Source: CAKOSP01 sp964404455
GTDB lineage: Bacteria > Bacillota_I > Bacilli_A > RF39 > UBA660
Length of the DNA stretch: 6,713 nucleotides
Direction of reading: 5' to 3'
NCBI GenBank assembly: GCA_964404455.1
Contig: CAYOJY010000048.1
Coordinates: 1 to 6,713 of the forward strand
The translations under genes and the position numbers were made by a program. The notes beneath the pieces were generated by a model. It made no database searches. It was not told the DNA's origin and saw nothing but the letters and a program-made list of their open reading frames with translations. Positions 1-5,929 of the stretch are shown here, piece by piece; positions within the stretch are counted from its first letter, which is position 1; every line of letters begins with the position of its first letter.

Positions 1-1539
1 CATTTAACATTTTTTGAAATGTTAGGTAATTGGTCTTTAGGGGATTATTTTAAAGAAGATGCCATTAAATTTAGTTATAAATTTTTAACTAGTGATAAAT
101 ATTTAGGTATTCCTAAGGAAAAATTATATTTTTCTTGTTTTGCTGGGGATAAAGATACCCCAAAAGATGAAGTTTCATATAATGTTTGGAAATCACTCGG
201 AGTTTTAGATGATCATTTATTTTATTTGCCCAAAAAATATAATTTTTGGATATTAGGTTCAGGGGTAGGTCCTTGTGGACCAGATACTGAAATGTTTTAT
301 GATACTGGCAAAGAACAATGTTCTGATGAATGCAATCCAGCATGTAATTGTGGAAAATATTTAGAAATTTGGAATGATGTTTTTATGGAATATTATGCTC
401 ATGAAGATAAAACTCTTTCTAAACTAAATCAGCAAAATGTTGATACAGGAATGGGTCTTGAAAGAACTGTGGCTGTGCTAAATGGTTTTGAATCTGTTTA
501 TGATACTGATGTTTTTGCCAATATAAAAATTAAATTGGAAAATTTATCGGGGAAAAAATATAAAGATAATATTCGAGAATTTCGAATTATTATGGATCAT
601 GTAAGAACCGCTACTTTTATTTTAGGTGATGATCATGGTATTGTTCCAAGTAATGTAGGAGCGGGTTATGTTTTACGAAGGTTAATTCGCAGAACAATTA
701 GAAATTTAAGAAATTTGTTGGTTTCTCATGAGGAAATTATAAAATTAGCGGAAGTGATAATTGCGGATTATAAAGATATTTATCAAGAACTGGAAAGAAA
801 CGAAAAATTTATATTAGACGAATTATTAAAAGAAGGAATAAAATTTAATAAAACACTAAAAGATGGTGAAAAGTTATTTTATAAAGTAATTAAAAATTTA
901 AAAGGAAATATAATTAGTGGAGCAGATGCGTTTAAATTATTTGATACTTTTGGTTTTCCCTTAGAAATGACTATTGAATTAGCTAAAGAAAATAATTTAA
1001 TAGTTGATGAAGCCTCATTTTATGAACAATTTAAAATACATCAAGAAAAATCAAGAACTATTGATGCTGGTTTACTAAAAGGCGGTTTGGCTGATCAATC
1101 TGCAGAATCTATCAAATATCATACCTTAGCTCATTTATTACTAGCTGCTTTACAAAAACGTTTTGGTTCTCAAACAATTCAAAAAGGATGTAATATTAAT
1201 TCCGAAAGAATTAGATTTGATTTTAATTTAGACCATAAATTAACCGAGGAGGATAAATTATGGATTGAAAGCTACGTTAATGAAATGATTCAATCTAATA
1301 TAGATGTAACAATTGAAGAAATGAATTATGAAGATGCAATTAAAAATGGCGCACATGGTACTTTTGAAAATAAATATGCAGAAATTGTTAAAGTATATAG
1401 TGTTGGTAGTTTTTCTAAAGAAATATGTGGAGGTCCTCATGTAAAAAACACTTCAGAACTAGGAGTTTTTAAAATAATTAAAGAGGAAAGCAAGGCTGAG
1501 GGAATAAGAAGGATTAAAGGAATATTAGAAAAAAATTAA
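1..1539 (+). CDS. alaS: Alanyl-tRNA synthetase, short form (5' end outside the window)
   Basis: Class II synthetase that charges tRNA-Ala and hydrolyses mischarged Ser/Gly-tRNA-Ala in the cytoplasm. The frame is open from base 1 and its first residues, HLTFFEMLGNWSLGDYF, are AlaRS motif 2, so roughly 70-80 N-terminal residues lie to the left. Residues are numbered from base 1. A cysteine cluster CxxxCxxxCxC is at 107-117, motif 3 (GMGLER) at 150-155, the tRNA-recognition helices DHVRTA...GYVLRRLIRR at about 199-231, the editing-site HxxxH (HTLAH) at 374-378 and CGGPH (CxxxH) at 476-480. The protein ends 32 residues after that histidine, so the coiled coil and C-Ala domain of the usual roughly 870-residue enzyme are absent. 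The usual segment carrying a GGQ.GD-like motif between the catalytic and editing domains is also missing; the chain passes from GLLKGGLAD straight into HxxxH. Key catalytic and editing residues are intact, so this looks like a functional compact family member rather than a decayed gene. Identification is very sure. Confidence 0.97.
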   Translation, partial: HLTFFEMLGNWSLGDYFKEDAIKFSYKFLTSDKYLGIPKEKLYFSCFAGDKDTPKDEVSYNVWKSLGVLDDHLFYLPKKYNFWILGSGVGPCGPDTEMFYDTGKEQCSDECNPACNCGKYLEIWNDVFMEYYAHEDKTLSKLNQQNVDTGMGLERTVAVLNGFESVYDTDVFANIKIKLENLSGKKYKDNIREFRIIMDHVRTATFILGDDHGIVPSNVGAGYVLRRLIRRTIRNLRNLLVSHEEIIKLAEVIIADYKDIYQELERNEKFILDELLKEGIKFNKTLKDGEKLFYKVIKNLKGNIISGADAFKLFDTFGFPLEMTIELAKENNLIVDEASFYEQFKIHQEKSRTIDAGLLKGGLADQSAESIKYHTLAHLLLAALQKRFGSQTIQKGCNINSERIRFDFNLDHKLTEEDKLWIESYVNEMIQSNIDVTIEEMNYEDAIKNGAHGTFENKYAEIVKVYSVGSFSKEICGGPHVKNTSELGVFKIIKEESKAEGIRRIKGILEKN

Positions 1540-1556
1540 AAAATATATTTTTTAAT
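1535..1556 (+). terminator. AT-only palindrome over the alaS stop codon, possible weak terminator
   Basis: A perfect 22-nt palindrome starts 2 nt before the alaS stop codon (TAA at 1537-1539) and has six A's in its left half and six T's in its right half. As RNA it would fold into an A-U-only hairpin ending in a U run, so it may act as a weak terminator for alaS. No GC-containing hairpin lies between alaS and the next promoter. Stem stability is low, and chance in AT-rich DNA is a real alternative. Confidence 0.4.
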
Positions 1557-1582
1557 AATATTAATAATTTGAAACAAAATAT

Positions 1583-1611
1583 TTGATAATTTGGAAAAAT
1601 TATGTTATACT
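1583..1611 (+). promoter_or_regulatory. Promoter of the cold-shock gene
   Basis: A -35 box TTGATA (1583-1588) and a -10 box TATACT (1606-1611) are separated by exactly 17 bp. A TG dinucleotide at 1603-1604 makes it an extended -10. Transcription would start near 1618, giving a leader of about 60 nt before the csp start codon; long leaders are common on cold-shock mRNAs. A second -10-like TATAAT at 1658-1663 has no -35 partner and is not counted. Confidence 0.8.
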
Positions 1612-1630
1612 CTAGTTGTACTTCCAAATT
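1588..1630. repeat. 9-bp inverted repeat flanking the csp -10 box (operator candidate)
   Basis: AATTTGGAA at 1588-1596 is the exact reverse complement of TTCCAAATT at 1622-1630. The left arm sits in the spacer between -35 and -10, and the right arm just after the predicted transcription start. The left arm would not be in the transcript, so an RNA hairpin is unlikely and a protein-binding site is the more natural reading. That is inference from position and symmetry only. Confidence 0.45.
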
Positions 1631-1680
1631 GTGTAATTATTATTGTATAAAAAGAGGTATAATTGTAAAGGAGGAAGAAT

Positions 1681-1887
1681 ATGAAACATGGTACAGTTAA
1701 ATTTTTTAATAGTGTAAAAGGTTTTGGTTTTATTAAAGATGATGAAACTGGAGAAGAAGTTTTTGTACACGTATCTGCGTTAAATGGCGTTAATGAACTT
1801 AACGAAGGACAAAAAGTTACTTATAAAGTTGAAAATGATCCTAAAAGTAATAAAACAAGAGCTGCTGATGTAACTATTAATAATTAA
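1681..1887 (+). CDS. Cold-shock protein (CspA/CspB family)
   Basis: Single-domain cold-shock protein of 68 residues, the normal length of this family. These proteins bind single-stranded RNA and DNA in the cytoplasm and act as RNA chaperones. The sequence begins MKHGTVKFF and shows both nucleic-acid-binding motifs: RNP1-like KGFGFI at residues 13-18 and RNP2-like VFVHVSA at 27-33, including the aromatic residues that stack on bases. The start is set by a strong AAAGGAGG at 1667-1674, 6 nt before ATG. The gene has its own extended -10 promoter and an intrinsic terminator directly after it, so it is probably monocistronic. Bacillota often carry several csp paralogues, so I give no specific gene letter. 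Family assignment is essentially certain. Confidence 0.98.
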   Translation: MKHGTVKFFNSVKGFGFIKDDETGEEVFVHVSALNGVNELNEGQKVTYKVENDPKSNKTRAADVTINN

Positions 1888-1897
1888 GATAAAAAAA

Positions 1898-1926
1898 ACA
1901 AAAACTAGAATATTCTAGTTTTTTTT
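1898..1926 (+). terminator. Intrinsic terminator after csp
   Basis: AAAACTAGAA (1901-1910) pairs perfectly with TTCTAGTTTT (1913-1922), a 10-bp stem that can be lengthened by the A1900-T1923 pair. It is followed by an uninterrupted T run to 1926. The hairpin starts about 13 nt after the csp stop codon. The upstream A run would also give a U tract on the opposite strand, but no gene reads toward it from the right. Confidence 0.85.
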
Positions 1927-1962
1927 ATTTTAATAATTTGAAATATTACAAATTATTAAAAT
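1927..1962. repeat. 14-bp perfect inverted repeat upstream of the ABC operon
   Basis: Bases 1927-1940 (ATTTTAATAATTTG) are the exact reverse complement of 1949-1962, with an 8-nt spacer (1941-1948). It begins at the end of the csp terminator T tract and ends about 40 bp before the -10 of the ABC operon. It could be a second, AT-rich terminator hairpin or an operator for a dimeric regulator of the operon. The sequence alone does not decide between these. Confidence 0.5.
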
Positions 1963-2003
1963 TGTCAAATAAAAGTAAAAATTCTAGTAATCATTATTTT
2001 ATG

Positions 2004-2012
2004 TGTTATAAT
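2004..2012 (+). promoter_or_regulatory. Extended -10 promoter of the ABC/deacetylase operon
   Basis: TGTTATAAT contains a perfect -10 box TATAAT (2007-2012) preceded by the TG of an extended -10. No good -35 box lies 16-18 bp upstream, so activity probably relies on the extended -10 or on an activator. Transcription would start near 2019, leaving a very short leader holding the ribosome binding site AAAGGAG (2019-2025), 8 nt before ATG. Confidence 0.6.
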
Positions 2013-2033
2013 TTCTAAAAAGGAGAAAAGTTA

Positions 2034-2918
2034 ATGAAAACAATATTGACATGTGAAAATATAAGGAAAAATTTTGGACGAAAAGAAGTTTTGAAGGATG
2101 TTTCTTTTGAAATTAATGAAGGAGATATTTTAGCGTTTATTGGTCCTAATGGTAGTGGTAAAACAACTACAATAAAATTAATTTTGGGTCTTCAAAATAT
2201 TAAAAGCGGTAAAATAACGATTAATGGCTATGATATTGAAAAAGATTTTATTAAAGCAATTGAAAAAGTTGGAGCAATAGTTGAAAATCCTGATTCATAT
2301 ATGTATTTAAGTGGCTATCAAAATTTAGAATTAATAGCTAATTTATATCCTCATGTTACTAAAGAAAAAATTAATGAGATGGTAGAATTAGTAGGATTAG
2401 AAAATCGTATTAAAGATAAAGTAAGTAAATATTCATTAGGTATGAGGCAACGTTTAGGAATAGCAAAAGCTTTATTATCTGCTCCGAATATTTTGATATT
2501 AGACGAGCCTACTAATGGTTTAGATCCTGAAGGAATAAGAGATTTAAGAATATTATTAAAAAAATTAGCCCAAAAAGGGTTAGGAATTTTAATATCCAGT
2601 CATAATTTAGCGGAATTAGAAAGTTTTTGTAATAAAGTATGTATTATTGATAATGGGTCTATTATTGAATCGAGTGATGTAGCAAAATTTAAAATTGATG
2701 AAGAGCAATATCAATTTAAAGTTAGTAAAATACCTATGTTAGATAATATAAAAGTTATAAATGAAAGTACTTTTATGATAATTGCTAATAAAGAAAAAAT
2801 TGCTGATATAATCAAAAAATTAGTAAATGATAATATTAGTATTTATGAAGTAAAATTATTGGAATTATCTTTAGAGGAAGCATTCTTGAAACGTACTGGA
2901 GGGAATAAAATTGTTTAA
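2034..2918 (+). CDS. ABC transporter ATP-binding protein (BcrA/CcmA-like, COG1131 type)
   Basis: Cytoplasmic ATPase subunit, 294 residues, that would power the membrane protein encoded next. One nucleotide-binding domain covers roughly residues 1-220: Walker A GPNGSGKTT at 37-45, signature SLGMRQ at 134-139, Walker B ILILDEP at 153-159, D-loop NGLDP at 161-165 and H-loop histidine H190 in SSHNLAELES. The Q-loop position reads IVENP, with glutamate (E84) where most ABC ATPases have glutamine. This is, as far as I recall, typical of BcrA and lantibiotic-immunity type ATPases. A C-terminal extension of about 75 residues ends in SLEEAFLKRTGG, as in drug and bacteriocin exporters of this group. 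All catalytic residues are present. The exported substrate cannot be read from the sequence; bacitracin- or lantibiotic-like peptide resistance is one possibility by family analogy. Family call is very sure, substrate open. Confidence 0.96.
   Translation: MKTILTCENIRKNFGRKEVLKDVSFEINEGDILAFIGPNGSGKTTTIKLILGLQNIKSGKITINGYDIEKDFIKAIEKVGAIVENPDSYMYLSGYQNLELIANLYPHVTKEKINEMVELVGLENRIKDKVSKYSLGMRQRLGIAKALLSAPNILILDEPTNGLDPEGIRDLRILLKKLAQKGLGILISSHNLAELESFCNKVCIIDNGSIIESSDVAKFKIDEEQYQFKVSKIPMLDNIKVINESTFMIIANKEKIADIIKKLVNDNISIYEVKLLELSLEEAFLKRTGGNKIV
2898..2903 (+). promoter_or_regulatory. Ribosome binding site that supports the TTG start of the permease
   Basis: GGAGGG lies inside the end of the ATPase gene, 7 nt before TTG at 2911. 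The next in-frame codons give a typical cytoplasmic N-terminus (FKLLKNEFFKLIHKK) leading into the first membrane helix, so TTG is the best start. No suitable ATG lies nearby in this frame. Confidence 0.75.
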
Positions 2919-4356
2919 GTTATTAAAAAATGAATTTTTTAAATTAATTCATAAAAAAAGTACTTTTATATTTATTGGAATTATATTTTTATATGTAATA
3001 TTAGTGAATGTGATTTATTCTTATAATCAAACTGAATATTTTTATAATGAAAAAAATGATGTGTATATTTCTGAGTTAAAAGAAAAAAGAAATAACTTAA
3101 ATAAAAATAATGAATTTTATTATTCTGATTATGTAGATTTGAGTGTTCAAATTGACATGCAAGAACAAATTGATAAGTTTAAAGAAAATTGGAAAAAGAA
3201 TATTATATATAGTAATTATCAACAATTAGCTGAAATTTATTATGATAGTATTTACATTAATCCTGATAAAGAATTAGAATTAAAATATAAAGAAGAGATG
3301 AATAAATTTATAGAATTTTTGGAAAATGATAATTGGCAATACTTTGTAGAACAAAAAATAACTAATTTGAATGAAAATATTAATACCTTAAAAAAAGATC
3401 GGTTAACCGCTTCTGAAAATAATATTATCGAAATAGATTTAAATATTAAAATTAATGAATATATTCTTGATTTAAATAAATATCGGATAAATAATAATGT
3501 ATCTTATGAAAAAGGGTATTTAAATACCGCTGTTGAACAATTAGAGATGGGAATAAATTCATATTATAGGACCAATGTAAATGACTTAAAAAAAGAGGAA
3601 AAAGATTATTATTATAGTCAGAAAAGTGAAATTTTAAAAAATGAATACATTTTAGAGAATAAGATGGATATTAATTCTGATAAAAATTTAAGATCTATGT
3701 TTCAATATTTTTTCCAAGAGTATTTATTTTTCATTATATTATTTGTTATTATGGTGACTGGAGGAATATTAAGTGAAGAATTTAATAAAGGAACAATTAA
3801 AAGTTTACTAATTACTCCGTATTCTCGAACTAAAATACTTTTATCAAAATTTATTACTTCGCTTTTATCATTGCCAATTATAACTTTTATAACCTTTATT
3901 TTTGTTTTCATAATTGGCGGAATTACATTTGGCTTTAGTTCTTTAAATATTCCTGTTGTGGAATATAGTTATACATTAGATAAATTAGTGGAAATGACAC
4001 CATTTTCTAACTTTTTATTAATGTTTGCGGCAAATGCTCCGATGATTATTTTATTAATTACTTTAGCATTTACATTATCGGTTATTTTACCTAATACTGC
4101 TTTTGCTATTTCATTATCATTTGCCGGTTTTATTGCAGCAAATATTATAAATTCTTTAGCGTTTGCTTACAATGTAAAATTCTTAAGATATTTTGTGACC
4201 TTAAATTGGGATTTTACGCAATATCTTTTTGGAAAAACTCCACATTATTCTTATATTAATTTACCTTTTTCTATAATTGTCTGTATCGTCTATTTTATAA
4301 TAATGCTCGTATTTAGTATTATATTATTTAAACACAAAAATATAAAAAATGTTTAA
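2911..4356 (+). CDS. ABC-2 type permease with large extracytoplasmic domain
   Basis: Membrane subunit of the ABC transporter, 481 residues, starting at TTG and overlapping the ATPase gene by 8 bp, which indicates translational coupling. The N-terminus FKLLKNEFFKLIHKKSTF followed by a helix at about 17-37 is typical of ABC-2 permeases. Then comes a long hydrophilic, Lys/Glu/Asn/Tyr-rich stretch (about 41-262), probably outside the membrane and partly coiled coil. Five further helices are predicted at about 269-287, 312-336, 366-391, 397-418 and 452-473, giving six. The segment GGILSEEFNKGTIKSLLITP (284-303) after helix 2 is the conserved cytoplasmic coupling motif of the family. The extracytoplasmic part of roughly 220 residues between helices 1 and 2 is big and could sense or bind the substrate; that role is inference. 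Substrate unknown. Confidence 0.9.
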   Translation: MFKLLKNEFFKLIHKKSTFIFIGIIFLYVILVNVIYSYNQTEYFYNEKNDVYISELKEKRNNLNKNNEFYYSDYVDLSVQIDMQEQIDKFKENWKKNIIYSNYQQLAEIYYDSIYINPDKELELKYKEEMNKFIEFLENDNWQYFVEQKITNLNENINTLKKDRLTASENNIIEIDLNIKINEYILDLNKYRINNNVSYEKGYLNTAVEQLEMGINSYYRTNVNDLKKEEKDYYYSQKSEILKNEYILENKMDINSDKNLRSMFQYFFQEYLFFIILFVIMVTGGILSEEFNKGTIKSLLITPYSRTKILLSKFITSLLSLPIITFITFIFVFIIGGITFGFSSLNIPVVEYSYTLDKLVEMTPFSNFLLMFAANAPMIILLITLAFTLSVILPNTAFAISLSFAGFIAANIINSLAFAYNVKFLRYFVTLNWDFTQYLFGKTPHYSYINLPFSIIVCIVYFIIMLVFSIILFKHKNIKNV

Positions 4357-4360
4357 TTTG

Positions 4361-4374
4361 TGGTATACTATAAT
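4361..4374 (+). promoter_or_regulatory. Possible internal promoter for the deacetylase gene
   Basis: TGGTATACT (4361-4369) is an extended -10, immediately followed by a second -10-like TATAAT (4369-4374). It lies just after the permease stop codon. No convincing -35 box is present 17-18 bp upstream. A start near 4376-4381 would leave a leader of only a few nucleotides, so the promoter may be weak or the match accidental. The same 11-mer GTGGTATACTA occurs in the tRNA-Lys promoter, which makes promoter function more believable. Confidence 0.4.
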
Positions 4375-4375
4375 T

Positions 4376-4380
4376 GAGGT
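4376..4380 (+). promoter_or_regulatory. Ribosome binding site choosing the deacetylase start at 4385
   Basis: GAGGT sits 4 nt before ATG at 4385. The alternative upstream ATG at 4349 has only A/T-rich sequence before it and no Shine-Dalgarno match. The 4385 start also yields a normal signal-peptide N-terminus. Confidence 0.65.
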
Positions 4381-4384
4381 ATAT

Positions 4385-5548
4385 ATGAAGATAAATGGTA
4401 AAAATTTAATAATTAAAACTGCTACTTACTTTTTGGCTTTACTAGCAGTTTTTTTTGTTCTTAATTCCCAAATAACATTTTCGCATACCTTAAAAAAAAA
4501 TTCCTCAGATACTTTTTTAAATAAAATTGATTCTTCTAAAATTATTGAAAAAAATAATATTAATAATCAAGTTTTATCTATTTTAATTTATGATAATGAT
4601 CAATTAATAAGTTATATTTTAGATTATAAAACAGGTGCAGAACTTAATATTGAAGATTTAATTAAGGAAGATAAAATAAATGAATTTACGCAAAAAATAA
4701 CAGAATTAGTGTACTTAAAATATCCCAAATTTATTGGTGATGCTTTATTAAATGAAAATACACAAAAAATTTATAGTTTGCAAGATGATAAACTTATAAT
4801 GTATTTTTATAAGCATGGATTACCTGAGGATTTAGGTGAGTTATTTTTAAATGTTTATTATAATGAAATAAAGGATTTATTAAATATTAAAGTAAATCAA
4901 GTATTGGAATATCAAAATGAAAATGGTTATAATTACCAATCTAATAAAAAAACAATTGCGCTTACATTTGATGATGGACCTCATCCAAGCAATACTGAAA
5001 AAATATTAAAATCATTAGAAGAAAATAAAGCTCGAGCAACATTTTTTATGCTTGGTTATAATATGGAAAAATATTCTGAAATCGTCAAAAAAATATTTTT
5101 AACAGGTAATGAAGGGGCAACTCATGGTTATTCTCATAAAAATTTTTATCGAATGAGTTTGGAAGAGATAAATGAAGAAATTACCAAAACAAGTGATATT
5201 TATTTTAATTTAACGGGACAAAAGTTTAATTTGGTTCGGCCACCTTATGGAAATGTTAATGAAGAAATATTAAATTCAATCCCTTATGCATTTGTGTTAT
5301 GGGATATTGATACAAATGACTGGCGTTATAAGGATTCAGACTTATTAGTAAAACATGTTTTAGAAAATGTTAAAGATGGAGACATAATATTGTTTCATGA
5401 TACTTATCTTACCAGTGCTTTAACGATTGAAAAGCTGTTACCTGAATTATATATTAAAGGATTTCAAGTTGTTAATGTATCAGCTTTGGCCAAATTAAAA
5501 AATTTACCTATAGAGGCAAATAAAGTATATACTAATTTTGTTAATTAA
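4385..5548 (+). CDS. Exported polysaccharide deacetylase, PdaC-like (DUF3298-like + NodB domains)
   Basis: Probable metal-dependent deacetylase of N-acetylated cell-wall polysaccharide (peptidoglycan or similar), acting outside the membrane. With the 4385 start it has 387 residues. MKINGKNLIIK and a hydrophobic stretch (about 12-29) form a signal peptide or N-terminal anchor. Residues about 62-170 resemble the DUF3298 domain of PdaC/RsiV-type proteins (for example DYKTGAELNIEDLI). The NodB domain covers about 188-370 with all motifs: TFDDGP (194-199, catalytic base D196, metal ligand D197), HGYSH (metal ligands H247, H251), RPPYG (285-289), WDIDTNDW (306-313) and LFHD with H338. It should therefore be active. 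It follows the permease closely, probably in the same operon. An upstream ATG at 4349 would add 12 residues and overlap the permease by 8 bp; it lacks a ribosome binding site, so I prefer 4385. Whether the substrate is GlcNAc or MurNAc in peptidoglycan, or another glycan, is not visible. Confidence 0.94.
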   Translation: MKINGKNLIIKTATYFLALLAVFFVLNSQITFSHTLKKNSSDTFLNKIDSSKIIEKNNINNQVLSILIYDNDQLISYILDYKTGAELNIEDLIKEDKINEFTQKITELVYLKYPKFIGDALLNENTQKIYSLQDDKLIMYFYKHGLPEDLGELFLNVYYNEIKDLLNIKVNQVLEYQNENGYNYQSNKKTIALTFDDGPHPSNTEKILKSLEENKARATFFMLGYNMEKYSEIVKKIFLTGNEGATHGYSHKNFYRMSLEEINEEITKTSDIYFNLTGQKFNLVRPPYGNVNEEILNSIPYAFVLWDIDTNDWRYKDSDLLVKHVLENVKDGDIILFHDTYLTSALTIEKLLPELYIKGFQVVNVSALAKLKNLPIEANKVYTNFVN

Positions 5549-5549
5549 T

Positions 5550-5843
5550 TTATTTCTTTTTGATAGCATAATTATTTAAAAATTTAATCTTTAATTTAAA
5601 ATAACCAGTAATAAAAACAATTGCCGCTATAAAAAATCCAATAGCCAAAATTATTGTCCAAATATTATAATTATTAAATATCAGATCATATATTAAATAT
5701 AAAGTGTAAAAAACTGAAAAGATCCCAACTAATAAGATTCTAATTAGTCTATTTTTTGTTTGAAAACCAAATTCAGTTTTATAAAATTCTTTTGTTATTT
5801 CTATTTTTTCTTCTTTATTCATTCTTTGAAATTTGTTTTTCAT
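5550..5843 (-). CDS. Small two-helix membrane protein of unknown function
   Basis: I do not recognise this 97-residue protein. It has a charged cytoplasmic-looking N-terminus (residues 1-31, rich in Lys and Glu), two predicted membrane helices at about 33-55 and 60-81 joined by a short Asn-rich turn, and a Lys-rich C-terminus. Both ends are therefore probably cytoplasmic. The ATG at 5843 is supported by GGTGA (5855-5851) 7 nt upstream and by a promoter further up. It converges on the deacetylase gene with one base between the two stop codons. Its reading frame, hydrophobicity pattern, ribosome binding site and promoter make a real gene likely. No functional inference is possible beyond a small membrane protein. 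Confidence 0.75.
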   Translation of the reverse strand: MKNKFQRMNKEEKIEITKEFYKTEFGFQTKNRLIRILLVGIFSVFYTLYLIYDLIFNNYNIWTIILAIGFFIAAIVFITGYFKLKIKFLNNYAIKKK

Positions 5844-5861
5844 TAATTAATCACCATATTT

Positions 5862-5890
5862 ATTATACTAAATTATATTTATCTTTACAA
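5862..5890 (-). promoter_or_regulatory. Promoter of the small membrane protein gene
   Basis: On the minus strand TTGTAA (5890-5885) and TATAAT (5867-5862) are 17 bp apart, with a predicted start near 5855, right at the ribosome binding site. The -35 box shares five bases with the -35 box of the oppositely directed tRNA promoter. Confidence 0.65.
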
Positions 5891-5913
5891 ATTAAATTAA
5901 TAAGTGGTATACT
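5884..5913 (+). promoter_or_regulatory. Promoter of tRNA-Lys
   Basis: TTTACA (5884-5889) and TATACT (5908-5913) are spaced by 18 bp, and a TG at 5905-5906 gives an extended -10. Transcription would begin near 5920, about 10 nt before the mature tRNA 5' end, as expected for a singly transcribed tRNA gene. Confidence 0.75.
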
Positions 5914-5929
5914 AAAATCACCATTAAAT

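Noticed and set aside
113..343. Minus-strand open frame inside alaS (also 1258-1440 and, in the permease, 3702-3911)
   Set aside because: They lie opposite strongly recognisable coding sequence and their low-complexity composition is that of antisense AT-rich DNA.
1658..1663. Second -10 box TATAAT upstream of csp
   Set aside because: No -35-like hexamer lies 16-18 bp upstream, and it would put the start site inside the ribosome binding site.
1618..1680. Riboswitch or thermosensor in the csp leader
   Set aside because: The leader is long enough to fold, but I see no conserved motif or strong stem covering the ribosome binding site.
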